Of a stretch of DNA of 38,925 nt, positions 1 to 8,538 are shown piece after piece. The notes below the pieces were generated by a model, which was given only the letters and a program-made list of their open reading frames with translations, made no database searches and had not been told where the DNA came from. The position numbers and the translations under genes were made by a program. This DNA comes from JBPCPM01 sp050999155 (GTDB lineage Bacteria; Actinomycetota; Thermoleophilia; Solirubrobacterales; 70-9), in assembly GCA_050999155.1 (NCBI GenBank), contig JBPCPM010000103.1, positions 1 to 38,925 on the forward strand, given 5' to 3'. How positions within the stretch are numbered: the first letter of the stretch is position 1; each line of letters starts with the position of its first letter.

Positions 1-976
1 TCCAGTCCTTGAACCGCCCGGGGATCGGCTTCCACAGCGAGTGCACCACACCGATGGCGCCGTAACAGTCCTTGACGCTGTCGACCATCACGCGCATGGC
101 CGTGAGGTCGTAGATCTCGTTGAACTCGCGGCCTTGGCGGGTCATCTTCTGGTAGATGGAATAGAAGTGCTTGGCCCGCCCGGAGATCTGGGCGTCGACA
201 CCGACGTCGTTGAGTTCCTTGGCCAGGTACCGTCCGGCCTGCTCGACGTAGCTTTCGCGCTCGTCGCGCTGCTGCGCCACCAGCGCCTTGATCTCGGAGA
301 ACTTGCGGGGGTGCAGGGTCTGGAACGCCAGGTCCTCGAGCTCCCACTTGATGGCGTGGATGCCCAGGCGGTGGGCGAACGGCGCGTAGATCTCCAGCGT
401 CTCGTGGGCCTTGTCGATCTGCTTCTGCTTGGCCATCGCCCCCAGGGTGCGCATGTTGTGCAGGCGATCGGCGAGCTTGATGAGGATGACCCGCACGTCC
501 GAGGCCATCGCGACCATCATCTTGCGGTAGTTCTCGGCCTGTTTTTCGTCGCGGCTCTGGAAGCTGATCCCGGTGAGCTTGGTCACCCCGTCGACCAGCT
601 GGGCGATCTCGTCCCCGAAGGTCTCGTTCACCTCGCCGAGCGAGGCCGGCGTGTCCTCCACGGTGTCGTGCAGCAGGGCCGCGCAGACGGCAGCGGTGTC
701 CAGGCGCAGGCCGGCACAGATGCTCGCGACCTGGACCGGGTGGGTGATGAACAGCTCACCCGACTGGCGCTTCTGGCTGCGGTGGCGGTCGGCGGCCCAG
801 GCGAACGCCTGCTCGATCTCCCGCCGGTCGGGCGCGGCTAGGGCGCCCGAATGCTCGGAGACGACGGCGAGCAGATCGCCGAGCAGCGCGCGCTCTTGCG
901 CGTCGAGCCGGCGGCTGATGTCGTCGACCGGGATCGATCGCGGCGTACCGGTGTGCTCGCCGACCGGGCGGCGCAT
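1..976 (-). CDS. relA: RelA/SpoT-family (p)ppGpp synthetase/hydrolase, N-terminal part
   Basis: Bifunctional stringent-response enzyme (Rel) that makes and degrades (p)ppGpp from GTP/GDP and ATP in the cytoplasm. The visible 325 codons carry the metal-dependent HD hydrolase domain (about residues 50-200, with THPVQVA at 79-85 and HDTVEDT at 103-109) and the start of the synthetase domain (RAKHFYSIYQKM, then YDLTAMRVMV). The rest of the synthetase, TGS and ACT domains lie beyond the left edge. Intact HD residues argue for a bifunctional Rel rather than a synthetase-only RelA. The ATG at 976 is the first good start after the recJ stop (51 bp upstream); no clear Shine-Dalgarno is seen, so it is probably translated from the recJ transcript. 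Relatedness to the family is clear; the exact start is less certain. Confidence 0.93.
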   Translation of the reverse strand, partial: MRRPVGEHTGTPRSIPVDDISRRLDAQERALLGDLLAVVSEHSGALAAPDRREIEQAFAWAADRHRSQKRQSGELFITHPVQVASICAGLRLDTAAVCAALLHDTVEDTPASLGEVNETFGDEIAQLVDGVTKLTGISFQSRDEKQAENYRKMMVAMASDVRVILIKLADRLHNMRTLGAMAKQKQIDKAHETLEIYAPFAHRLGIHAIKWELEDLAFQTLHPRKFSEIKALVAQQRDERESYVEQAGRYLAKELNDVGVDAQISGRAKHFYSIYQKMTRQGREFNEIYDLTAMRVMVDSVKDCYGAIGVVHSLWKPIPGRFKDW

Positions 977-1026
977 GGCAGGCGCGGCGACTTCCGGGGC
1001 CGCCGGGCCCTCATCGCGTGCGCCGT

Positions 1027-3573
1027 TCAGCGCCTTGGTGTCTGCGTGCTCAGCCAACGGGTGCCTTCGTCGCGTCGGCGCTCGTAGGCGCGGAAGGCCT
1101 CCGAACGGTCGAGCTGTGTCGCTTCCGAGGATACGACCCGCAGCGAGCGGTCACCCGGCAAACCCTCCACTGCGCACAGCCCGAGCTCGTCCAGCACCCG
1201 GATCGAGCGCGCCGACTGCTCGGGGACTGGCGGCCGGCCGGCCGGCCCCGGCAACAGCGACGCCAGGGCCTGCGTATCGGCATGCCCTCCGGCCGCGCGA
1301 AGGCCGCGGAAGACCGTCGCGGCGTGGTCACGCACCGCCCACGATGCGTCGTGGGCCTGGCCGGCGAACGCCACCTCACCCGGGCCCCAGGCGAGGTGCA
1401 TCCAGCCGCCGCCGGCGGTATCGGCCGCCAGGGCACGGCGGTGCAGCTGCTGCGAAGGCGCGGGATCGACGGCCAGGACGTGGGCGAACGCCTTGACGAG
1501 CTCCGGGTGGTGGTCGAGCGTCCCCCAGTCGGCGAGCACGAGGCGGGGCAGCTCGGCGGGCAGGCAGCCGTCGACGCAGGCCTCCGAGAGCACGACGGCG
1601 GTGCCCGCCCCGTACCGCACCGCCGGGACGACCTCCTCGACGAGCGCCCGCCTGCGGTGGGCGTCGGCGGCCAGGCACAGCACCCCGGCGCCGCTGGACG
1701 CGAGCTCGGCGAGGGCCGCAACGGCAGAACGCCCGTGCCGGGCGACCTCGGCGCGGACCGCCCCCTCGATCGCGGCCGAGCCGGGCCCCTCTGGCGGAGC
1801 GGCGAGCTCGGTCTCCCAGCGGTTCCACCACGGGGCGGCCACCTCGGCGCAGCTGCCGGCGCATGGCGCCGTCACGGACTCGCCACGGTAGAGATCGCCG
1901 AGCACCACCCGCGGTTCGACGGCACCGTTGAACTCGTTGACCTCCAGCCGCACCGCGACATCGATCCGCTCGTCCGGGGTGGCCGCGAGCTTCGGTCCGG
2001 TCCCGAACCCGACGCCGCGGGCGCCCGAGCCGCCGGTGCGAAGCTGGAAGCGCACGTGGCGCCCCTCGGCGCCCATGGGCCGGACGTCGTCGAGCTGGGC
2101 CCCGGGCACGAGGAAGCTCACGCCGGGATTGCCTTGCCCGAAGGGGCGAAGCTGGTCGAGCTCCTCGGCCAGGGCGAGGCCGAGCTGGTCACATCCGACC
2201 ATCGCGTCCACCCGGCGGCTGGCGACCCGGTCGCTGCCTCCGAGCTGGCGCTGCGCCTCGGCCGCGAACGCCTCCCGGAACGGCTCGATCTTGTCGGCGG
2301 CGATCTCCAGACCGGCGGCTGCCCGATGGCCGCCGTAGCGGTCGAGATGCTCGGCGCACGCGCGCAGGGCGCCGAGCAGGTCGAACCCCTTGACGCTGCG
2401 GCCCGATCCGCGGCCCCGGCCCTCGGCGTCGATCGAGATGACGATGGCGGGCCGGTCGAGCTCCTCGACCAGCCGCGAGGCAACGATCCCGATCACCCCG
2501 GGGTGCCAGCCGTCTCCGGCGACGACGAGGCCGATGTCGTCGCGGTGGTCTGCCAGGGCCCGCCATGCCGTCATGGCCTCCCCCTGGACCTCGCGCTCGG
2601 TGGCCCGGCGCTCGTAGTTGGCGGAGTCGAGCTCTGCGGCGACCTCGCGCGCCCGCTCGCTGTCGGCCGTCAGCATCAGCTCCACCCCCGCGTCGGCGCG
2701 GTACAGGCGCCCGGCGGCGTTGATCCGGGGCGCGAGGCGAAACGCCATGTCGGTCTCGTCGAGCCGCGAGGGCGTCGTTCGCGACACCTCCATCAGGGCC
2801 CGCAGGCCGGGGCGCTGGGCGCGGCGGGCGACGCGCAGGCCCTGCCGCACGAGGCTGCGGTTCTCTCCGCGCAGCGCGACGAGGTCGGCGACGGTGGCCA
2901 GCGCGACGAGGTCCAGGTCGGCCTCGGGGTCGGTGTCGGCGCCGGCGGCCTCGCGCAGGGCGCAGGCCAGCTTGAACGCCACCCCCGTCCCGCTGAGCTC
3001 CTGGCATGGGTAGTTGCTGACGACCGGGTGCAGGATGTCGCAGGGCGGGAGCTCGTCCCCCGGGGAGTGGTGATCGGTGACGATGACCTCCATCCCTGCC
3101 GCTTGGGCGGCCCGGACCTCGGCCACCGAGCCGATCCCGCAGTCGACGGTGATCAGCAGGCCGGTCCCGCGCTCGGCCAGCCGTTCGACCGTGGCAAGCC
3201 GTAGCCCGTAGCCGTCGGCAGCCCGATCGGGGATGAACCAATCGCAGCGGGCTCCGAGCTCGCGCAGCGCGCCCACGAGGATCGCCGTGGCACACACCCC
3301 GTCGACGTCGAAGTCGCCGTGGACGGTGATCGCCGTGTCGTCCGTGATCGCCCGCGAGATCCGCGCGCACACGGCCTCCATCCCGGCGAAGGACGATGGG
3401 TCGTGCCGTTCGTCGGCGGCGAGGAACTCCCGGGCGGTCGCCGGATCGCCCAGCCCCCGGCGGACGAGGGTGATCGCGATCGGCTCCGAGACGCCGAGCT
3501 CGGCCATCAGGATCTCGACGGCGTCGTAGGCGTACGGCTCGGCGTGAAAGACCTTCGGGGCGGCGGTGGTCAC
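1027..3573 (-). CDS. recJ: Single-stranded-DNA-specific exonuclease RecJ (long form)
   Basis: 5'-3' single-strand DNA exonuclease of RecFOR recombination and mismatch/base-excision repair. The 848-residue product shows the DHH phosphoesterase core: HGDFDVDG at 85-92, TVDCGIGS at 142-149 and VTDHHSPG at 165-172, which supply the Mn ligands, followed by a DHHA1 region (about 340-460) and an OB-like segment (about 480-570). The remaining ~270 residues are a C-terminal extension making it longer than E. coli RecJ (about 577 aa); Firmicutes/Actinobacteria-type long RecJ proteins also have one. The open frame runs 124 codons further upstream, but there it overlaps the lipoprotein gene and reads as low-complexity sequence. 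I start at GTG 3573, which lies 7 nt after a TAGCGT hexamer and gives the expected N-terminus. Confidence 0.93.
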   Translation of the reverse strand: MTTAAPKVFHAEPYAYDAVEILMAELGVSEPIAITLVRRGLGDPATAREFLAADERHDPSSFAGMEAVCARISRAITDDTAITVHGDFDVDGVCATAILVGALRELGARCDWFIPDRAADGYGLRLATVERLAERGTGLLITVDCGIGSVAEVRAAQAAGMEVIVTDHHSPGDELPPCDILHPVVSNYPCQELSGTGVAFKLACALREAAGADTDPEADLDLVALATVADLVALRGENRSLVRQGLRVARRAQRPGLRALMEVSRTTPSRLDETDMAFRLAPRINAAGRLYRADAGVELMLTADSERAREVAAELDSANYERRATEREVQGEAMTAWRALADHRDDIGLVVAGDGWHPGVIGIVASRLVEELDRPAIVISIDAEGRGRGSGRSVKGFDLLGALRACAEHLDRYGGHRAAAGLEIAADKIEPFREAFAAEAQRQLGGSDRVASRRVDAMVGCDQLGLALAEELDQLRPFGQGNPGVSFLVPGAQLDDVRPMGAEGRHVRFQLRTGGSGARGVGFGTGPKLAATPDERIDVAVRLEVNEFNGAVEPRVVLGDLYRGESVTAPCAGSCAEVAAPWWNRWETELAAPPEGPGSAAIEGAVRAEVARHGRSAVAALAELASSGAGVLCLAADAHRRRALVEEVVPAVRYGAGTAVVLSEACVDGCLPAELPRLVLADWGTLDHHPELVKAFAHVLAVDPAPSQQLHRRALAADTAGGGWMHLAWGPGEVAFAGQAHDASWAVRDHAATVFRGLRAAGGHADTQALASLLPGPAGRPPVPEQSARSIRVLDELGLCAVEGLPGDRSLRVVSSEATQLDRSEAFRAYERRRDEGTRWLSTQTPRR

Positions 3574-3580
3574 CGGGCCA

Positions 3581-3586
3581 ACGCTA
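3581..3586 (-). promoter_or_regulatory. Candidate -10 box for leaderless recJ
   Basis: TAGCGT on the minus strand, separated by 7 nt from the GTG of recJ. This is the spacing expected if transcription begins at the start codon. No Shine-Dalgarno and no convincing -35 are visible. Confidence 0.4.
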
Positions 3587-3634
3587 GGCCCGGGGTCCGA
3601 CGGAACAGCCGGCACGTGCCCGGGCCCGGCGGCA

Positions 3635-4165
3635 CTACGGCAGGTCGCGCAGGCCGGCGGAGGCGGCCTTGAGCTCGGCTCGGCCGTTGTCGAGCTCGCG
3701 GATTGTCTCGTCGGGCACCGTGCCTTCGAGGTCGGTGCTGACGTCGAGCATCCGCTCGGCGGCTTCCACCAGCTCGGCCTCCACCTCGTTGAGAGAACGC
3801 TCGAGCGCATCCTCGTCGACCTCGACGGACTCGCCGACGCGTTCGGCGCCGAAGGCGATCTTGCGGGCAGCTTCGGCGTTGGCGGCCTCGAGTGCCGTGC
3901 CGTCGGGCAGGTCGCGCTCGGACTGGCGCGCGAGGGTGAAGGCACGGCCTGACAGTTCCTTGAGCTGCAGGGCGAGATCCGTGGGCTCCCCGCGACCCGA
4001 GCCGGCGCGGCGGGAGACCTTCGCGACCTCCAGGCCGACTTCCTGGATCGCCACGCCGATCTGGGCGGCCGCCTCCTCGGGATCGTCGGCGACGGGCGCC
4101 TCGCCCGTGCCGCAGGCGACGAGGAAGACCGAGAGGGTGAGCAGGCAGGCGAGCTGTCGTCTCAT
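3635..4165 (-). CDS. Putative lipoprotein, helical
   Basis: 176-residue exported protein. The N-terminus MRRQLACLLTLSVFLVACG is a short signal peptide ending in a lipobox (LVAC, cleavage before Cys18), so it should be lipid-anchored on the outer face of the membrane. The mature part is acidic and predicted helical, rich in Ala, Glu and Leu, with many Glu/Arg pairs and no catalytic motif I recognise. It sits between a small membrane protein and recJ, all on the same strand with 60-65 bp gaps, so it is probably co-transcribed. ATG 4165 has a GAGGAGG-like purine tract about 13 nt upstream. Function unknown; it could be an adhesion, surface or small-ligand-binding helical bundle. Confidence 0.75.
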   Translation of the reverse strand: MRRQLACLLTLSVFLVACGTGEAPVADDPEEAAAQIGVAIQEVGLEVAKVSRRAGSGRGEPTDLALQLKELSGRAFTLARQSERDLPDGTALEAANAEAARKIAFGAERVGESVEVDEDALERSLNEVEAELVEAAERMLDVSTDLEGTVPDETIRELDNGRAELKAASAGLRDLP

Positions 4166-4230
4166 CGGGTCCTGGGCCTCCTCGTATCAGCAGCAGTTCG
4201 GTGAACGACATGTCCGGGTGGCCCGGACGA

Positions 4231-4518
4231 TCAGGCCTCGGCCTCGAGGGCCTGTGTCTCGGCACGCCAGCCATACCAGTATCCCAGCGCAAGGCCGCCG
4301 ATGGAGCCCGGCACGGCAGCGAGGGCCGTGAGCAGATTGGTCTCCCCCACGCCGTCGCCGGTGATCAACATCCAGATCAGACCGGTGAGCATCGCGCCGG
4401 CCGCGCCGGCCAGCAGCGCGCCCACGATCCCGCCCCAGAAGCGGTAGTCGGCCTCGGGCAGAAACACGGTGAAGTGCCAGAGGGCGAGCCCGACGGTGAA
4501 CCAGACGATCAGCGCCAC
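4231..4518 (-). CDS. Small three-helix membrane protein
   Basis: 95-residue integral membrane protein with hydrophobic segments at about 2-18, 27-52 and 61-82, glycine-rich in the middle (GGIVGALLAGAAGAML). The pattern resembles small transglycosylase-associated or DUF-type membrane proteins, but I do not recognise the family. GTG 4518 is preceded by AAAGGAG at 7 nt, a strong ribosome binding site that fixes the start. It follows secDF by 34 bp on the same strand and is likely in its operon. The acidic C-terminus (ETQALEAEA) is probably cytoplasmic. Function unknown. Confidence 0.72.
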   Translation of the reverse strand: MALIVWFTVGLALWHFTVFLPEADYRFWGGIVGALLAGAAGAMLTGLIWMLITGDGVGETNLLTALAAVPGSIGGLALGYWYGWRAETQALEAEA

Positions 4519-4552
4519 GGCGCCACTCCTTTGTCGGTCGGCGGGTGGAAGC

Positions 4553-7402
4553 TCATCGAGGCCTCCCGTGGCGGCGGTTGCGGCCGCGGCGCCGCCCGGA
4601 GGTCCGGCGCGGGGCCGACCCGGACTCCTCGGCTCCGCCTACCGCCGTCCCGGCCGCGCCCGCGTCGGGATCGGCGGCGTCGGCCTCAGGCTCCTCGGGG
4701 GTCTCGGAGCGATATCGCGATGTCGTGGGCCCGGTCGCCCGCCGGGCCGGCGCCTGCCGCGGGGTCTCGTCGGCGTCGGCGTCGTCGGCCGACTCGTCGC
4801 CCTCGTCGACCTTCGCCACGCGGTTCTGCTCGGGGAAGGCGGGCACCTTGCCCATCGTGTCCAGCAGCCGGCGGCGGCGCAGCCGGTAGGTGGGCTCGCG
4901 TTCCTTCCACGCGTTGAGGACCGGCGAGGCGATGAAGATCGAGGAGTAGGTACCCGAGAACACGCCGACGATCAGGGCGAAGGCGAAGTCGCGCAACGTC
5001 TCTCCCCCGAAGAAGAACAGGGCGACGACGGGCAGCAGGGTCGAGAAGGTCGTGGCCAGCGAGCGGGTCAGCACCTCGCGCATCGACGTGTTGACGACCT
5101 GGGAGAACGCCGCGCGAGGCAGGCGTGGCAGGTTCTCGCGGATGCGGTCGAACACGATGATCGTGTCGTACAGCGAGTAGCCGAGGATGGTCAGCAGGGC
5201 GGCCACGGTCGCGCTGCTGACCTCCCGTCCGGTCAGCGAGTAGACGCCCGCCGTGAGCAGCAGGTCGTGGATCATGGCGATCACTACCGGGACCGCGAAC
5301 TTCGCCTGGAACCGGAAGGCGACGTACGCCGAGATCAGCAGCAGCGACATGACCACGGCCAAGATCGCGCTGTTGGCTACGGTGGCGCCAAAGGTCGGGC
5401 CGACCGACTGGCTCTGGAAGCCGCCGACCGCGTCGTCCGGCGCGTTCTCGCCCTCGGTGAGCCCGAACTCGTCCTGCAGCGCCTCCTGGACGTTGCCACC
5501 CGTGTCCGCGCCGGTGTCGGGCGTGTCGATCTGGAAGACGGTGTTCCCAAACGCCGGGTCCTGGACCTCCTGGATCTCGGAGTCGGCGAGGTCGATCGTG
5601 CCCAGGGTCTCGCGGACCTGGTTGACCGTCGCCTCCTGGGCCAGGCTCGCCTTGATGCGGGTGCCGGCCTCGAAGTCGATGCCGAGGTTGATGCCCAGGG
5701 TGGCCAGCGAGATGGCGCCGACCATGAGGATCACGCCGGAGCCGGAGAAGAAGTACCGGCTCAGACCCATGAAGTCGATGCCCCAGCGCGATCGGGTCTC
5801 CCGCTTGACGCCGAGCACCGAGGGCCGGCGCATGAACTCCGAGCGGCTGAACGTGCCCAGGACGGCCTGGGTCAGCACGACGGCGGTGAACAGGGAGACG
5901 ATCGTGCCGACGCCCAGGGTGAAGGCGAAGCCCTTGACGCCCGCGGTGGCGAGCACGAACAGGATGAACGCGGTGAGCAGGGTGACGACGTTGGCGTCGA
6001 TGATCGTCGCGATGCCTCGCCGGTAGCCGAGCGCGATGGCGGCGGGCACGGGTTTGCCTCCGCGCACCTCCTCCTTGATGCGCTCGAAGATGACGATGTT
6101 CGAGTCGGCCGCGACACCGATCGTGAGGATCAGCCCGGCGATGCCCGGCAGCGACAGGGTGATCGGGATCAGCTCGATCAGCGCGTAGAAGAACGCCGCG
6201 TAGGTCATGAGGGCCACGGCGGCGATCAGGCCGAGCACGCGGTAGAAGCCGACGAGGAACAGGATCACCACGAGCAGGCCCGCGAGCCCGGCGATCAGGC
6301 CCTGGTCGAGGGCCTCCTGCCCAAGCGTGGCCGACACGGTCGTCTGGCTGATCAGGTTGAGCTCGATCGGCAGGGCGCCGACGCGCAGCAGGTCGGCGAG
6401 GTCCTGGGCGTCGGTGATCGTGAAGTTGCCCGAGATCTGGGCGCCGGTGCGGCCGTCGATGCCGTCCGGCAGCTCGTTGAAGTTGATGATCGGGTTCGTG
6501 ATCAGCTTGTTGTCGAGGACGATCGCGAACCGCTGGTAGTTGGGCTGGGAGCCGGGCGTGGTCTGCTCGAGGCCACGCTGGGAGATCTGGCGGGTGATCC
6601 GCTGGAAGGCCTGGCGGCCCTTGTCGGTGAACTCGAAGGTGACGTTCGGCTCGTTGCTCGCCTGATCGGTTCCCTGCTCGGGGTTGCGCAGGTCCTGTCC
6701 GGAGAGGGCGGGCCGGTCGCGCAGGACGAAGAACGGGCCCTTCGGGCGCTCGCCGGGCTTGGCGTCGGGCTGGTTCTCGGGCTGGTTGGTCTCGTCGGCG
6801 ACGACCAGCGTGCCCTGCGGGACCGTGAGCACCTCGGACCCTTCGGGCTGCTCGCGGTCGGGCTGATCGACGAACAGGTCCTCGCGCTCGTCCTCCGGGC
6901 CGGCGAGGATCTTCTCGTCCTCGGGGTCTGCGAGGTAGAACCGCCTCTCGGCCGTGCAGCCGTTGCACTCGGGGTCCTGGCGCGAGGCGCGCTTGACCGC
7001 GTCGTACTCCTTGGTGACCGGGCGGTTGGGGTCGCCGACGACGTTGGGCTCGAAGTCGTAGTAGTAGAGCTGCGCGGTGGTGCCGACCTGGTCGACGGCG
7101 CGCTCGATGTCCTGCACGTCGGGCAGCCCGACCTGGATCTGGGTGGTTCCGAGCCGCTGGATCTCGGGCTCGGCGACGTCGAGGTTGTCGGTCCGGTCGC
7201 GGATGATCTCCAGCGCCCGGTCGACGGACTCGGGGGTGACCTCCGGCTGACGCGGTGTCGGGGATGCCTCGTAGACCAGCTGCGTGCCTCCCCGGAGGTC
7301 GAGGCCGAGCTTGGTCTCCTTGTTGAGGATGACCGTGACCGAACCAACGATCAGCCCGAGGACGAGCAGGAGGATGAAGCCGTTGCGGCGTCGAGAGCCC
7401 AT
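4553..7402 (-). CDS. secDF: Fused protein translocase subunit SecD-SecF
   Basis: Proton-motive-force-driven accessory of the Sec translocon, pulling preproteins across the membrane after SecA. One 949-residue chain holds both halves. SecD: first helix at 8-26, the KLGLDLRGGTQLVYE motif at 31-45, a long extracytoplasmic P1 domain (to about 340) and five clustered helices. SecF begins near residue 535 with SRWGIDFMGLSRYFF, a helix, then GIDFEAGTRI and five more helices. The last ~90 residues are a charged tail rich in Asp/Ala then Arg. SecD and SecF are separate genes in many actinobacteria, so the fusion is a taxonomic marker. A TAGGAT hexamer lies 10 nt before ATG 7402. No yajC is seen next to it. 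Confidence 0.95.
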   Translation of the reverse strand: MGSRRRNGFILLLVLGLIVGSVTVILNKETKLGLDLRGGTQLVYEASPTPRQPEVTPESVDRALEIIRDRTDNLDVAEPEIQRLGTTQIQVGLPDVQDIERAVDQVGTTAQLYYYDFEPNVVGDPNRPVTKEYDAVKRASRQDPECNGCTAERRFYLADPEDEKILAGPEDEREDLFVDQPDREQPEGSEVLTVPQGTLVVADETNQPENQPDAKPGERPKGPFFVLRDRPALSGQDLRNPEQGTDQASNEPNVTFEFTDKGRQAFQRITRQISQRGLEQTTPGSQPNYQRFAIVLDNKLITNPIINFNELPDGIDGRTGAQISGNFTITDAQDLADLLRVGALPIELNLISQTTVSATLGQEALDQGLIAGLAGLLVVILFLVGFYRVLGLIAAVALMTYAAFFYALIELIPITLSLPGIAGLILTIGVAADSNIVIFERIKEEVRGGKPVPAAIALGYRRGIATIIDANVVTLLTAFILFVLATAGVKGFAFTLGVGTIVSLFTAVVLTQAVLGTFSRSEFMRRPSVLGVKRETRSRWGIDFMGLSRYFFSGSGVILMVGAISLATLGINLGIDFEAGTRIKASLAQEATVNQVRETLGTIDLADSEIQEVQDPAFGNTVFQIDTPDTGADTGGNVQEALQDEFGLTEGENAPDDAVGGFQSQSVGPTFGATVANSAILAVVMSLLLISAYVAFRFQAKFAVPVVIAMIHDLLLTAGVYSLTGREVSSATVAALLTILGYSLYDTIIVFDRIRENLPRLPRAAFSQVVNTSMREVLTRSLATTFSTLLPVVALFFFGGETLRDFAFALIVGVFSGTYSSIFIASPVLNAWKEREPTYRLRRRRLLDTMGKVPAFPEQNRVAKVDEGDESADDADADETPRQAPARRATGPTTSRYRSETPEEPEADAADPDAGAAGTAVGGAEESGSAPRRTSGRRRGRNRRHGRPR

Positions 7403-7441
7403 GGGGTGGGAGATCCTAGTGGCGGGTGGGGCGGTTTCCGG

Positions 7442-7900
7442 CTACTCGGGCGTCAGCACGAGCAGCAGGCCGCCGTCATCGTCGTAGGCGGGGAACACGT
7501 CGGCGACGGCCTTGGCCGGCAGATCGCCTTCGGCGTGGACGTTGACCGGCTTGCCCAGCGCCCGGACGCCCCACTCGAGCGAGGTGGCGATGGGGTCGCC
7601 CGACGGGCTGCTGCCGGTCTCGCGCCAGTTCAAGCCGAGGACCTCGCCCACGGGCCGGCCGATGACCTCCTGCTCGCGCAGGCCGGTGAGTTCGAAGCTG
7701 CCGCGGCCGGTGCCGATGATCCGGGCGTCCTGGTCGCAGACAAAGAACGCCGCGTCGGGAGCCGGATAGTAGTCGTCGAGCAACTCGAACAAAAAGCCGA
7801 AGCCGCACTTCACGCACCCCTTCGGGCGGGTCGAGAACCCGCGGGTGCGCTCGCCGGACTTCTCGCGCTGGCCGCAGTTGGGGCAGATGAAGTAGGGCAT
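7442..7900 (-). CDS. Zinc-ribbon/PAS-like small protein
   Basis: 152-residue cytoplasmic protein. The N-terminus is a zinc ribbon with two CxxC knuckles (C6-x2-C9 and C29-x2-C32: CPNCG and CVKCG). Residues about 45-150 look like a PAS-type sensor fold (DAAFFVCDQDARIIGTGRGS, then a ‘GLREQEVIGRP’ segment typical of PAS domains, and an end at LLLVLTPE). The combination suggests a metal-binding regulator or sensor without an output domain. I start at ATG 7900 because the ribbon begins immediately there; the frame extends 41 codons upstream without a convincing motif. It lies between ruvB/SRPBCC and secDF, where yajC is commonly found, but is not YajC. Function unknown. Confidence 0.75.
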   Translation of the reverse strand: MPYFICPNCGQREKSGERTRGFSTRPKGCVKCGFGFLFELLDDYYPAPDAAFFVCDQDARIIGTGRGSFELTGLREQEVIGRPVGEVLGLNWRETGSSPSGDPIATSLEWGVRALGKPVNVHAEGDLPAKAVADVFPAYDDDGGLLLVLTPE

Positions 7901-7994
7901 CGGTTTCGACAGGCTATTGGGTGGCCCAGCGGGCTCGCCATGGCAAGGTCTTCGGCAGGATTGCGAAGGGACGTGAACCGGCACTAAAGGCACA

Positions 7995-8013
7995 CCGTCG
8001 CCGGTTGCGACGG
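7995..8013 (-). terminator. Hairpin after the SRPBCC gene
   Basis: Perfect 7-bp stem (CCGTCGC / GCGACGG) with a 5-nt loop, 14 nt downstream of the stop of the minus-strand gene ending at 8027. It lies in the longest gap (126 bp) between ruvB and secDF. Only three consecutive T residues follow at a distance, so it may be a weak or factor-dependent terminator or a processing site. Confidence 0.35.
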
Positions 8014-8026
8014 GCGGGCGCACGGT

Positions 8027-8500
8027 TCAGCCGGAGCCGAGATCGCCGTGGGCGACCATCTGCTCGACCGCCCGGTGGCGGAAGGCGAAGATCTTCTCGA
8101 TGTCGTTGCGCACGAAGAGCGTGTGCGCGACCTCGCCGGCGGGGCCGGCGGGCAGGACGTAGCGCACCCGGTCGCGCATGACCGTCCCGCCGCCATCGGG
8201 CTCGAAGTGGTGCTCGTGGTGCCAGAGGCTGTAGGGCCCCAGCAGCTGACGGTCGATGAACAGCCGGTCGGGCTCCCACGCCTCGATCTGGGTCACCCAC
8301 CCGACCGGGATCATGTGCAGCCGCAGCCGGTAGTGGATCAGGGCGCCGCGGCGCATCTCGACGGGGGCCGGGGTGAGCACCGTGAACTGCAGCCAGGGCG
8401 GCGTGATCCGCTCGAGGTTGCGGGCCTCGGCGAAGAAGGGAAACAGCTCGGCGGGCGACAGCGGCAGCCGCTGGGTGGTGTCGAGCTCGTGGACGTGCAT
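8027..8500 (-). CDS. SRPBCC (START-like) family protein
   Basis: 157-residue protein of the polyketide-cyclase/START fold, a hydrophobic-ligand-binding helix-grip domain. Diagnostic features are the opening ‘LPLSPAELFPFFAEARNLERITPPWL’-type segment, an EAWEPDRLFIDRQLLGPY centre, WHHEHHFEPDGGGTVMRDRV, and a long C-terminal helix after AFRHRAVEQM. This subgroup is often annotated as ‘ligand-binding SRPBCC’ or ‘cell division inhibitor SulA-like’, but no activity is proven. ATG 8500 gives a start directly at the fold. The gene follows ruvB by 38 bp on the same strand. What it binds cannot be told from sequence. Confidence 0.8.
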   Translation of the reverse strand: MHVHELDTTQRLPLSPAELFPFFAEARNLERITPPWLQFTVLTPAPVEMRRGALIHYRLRLHMIPVGWVTQIEAWEPDRLFIDRQLLGPYSLWHHEHHFEPDGGGTVMRDRVRYVLPAGPAGEVAHTLFVRNDIEKIFAFRHRAVEQMVAHGDLGSG

Positions 8501-8538
8501 CGGTGCGGACTACGCGCCGGGGCGGTTGGGCGGTTGGC

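Noticed and set aside
7413..7418. TAGGAT as leaderless promoter of secDF
   Set aside because: Spacing to ATG 7402 is 10 nt, longer than in the eight cases listed, so not counted; it may still be a -10 with a 2-4 nt leader.
4469..7987. Long plus-strand ORF over the secDF region
   Set aside because: Antisense to secDF, whose motifs are certain. Composition is repetitive and without any domain.
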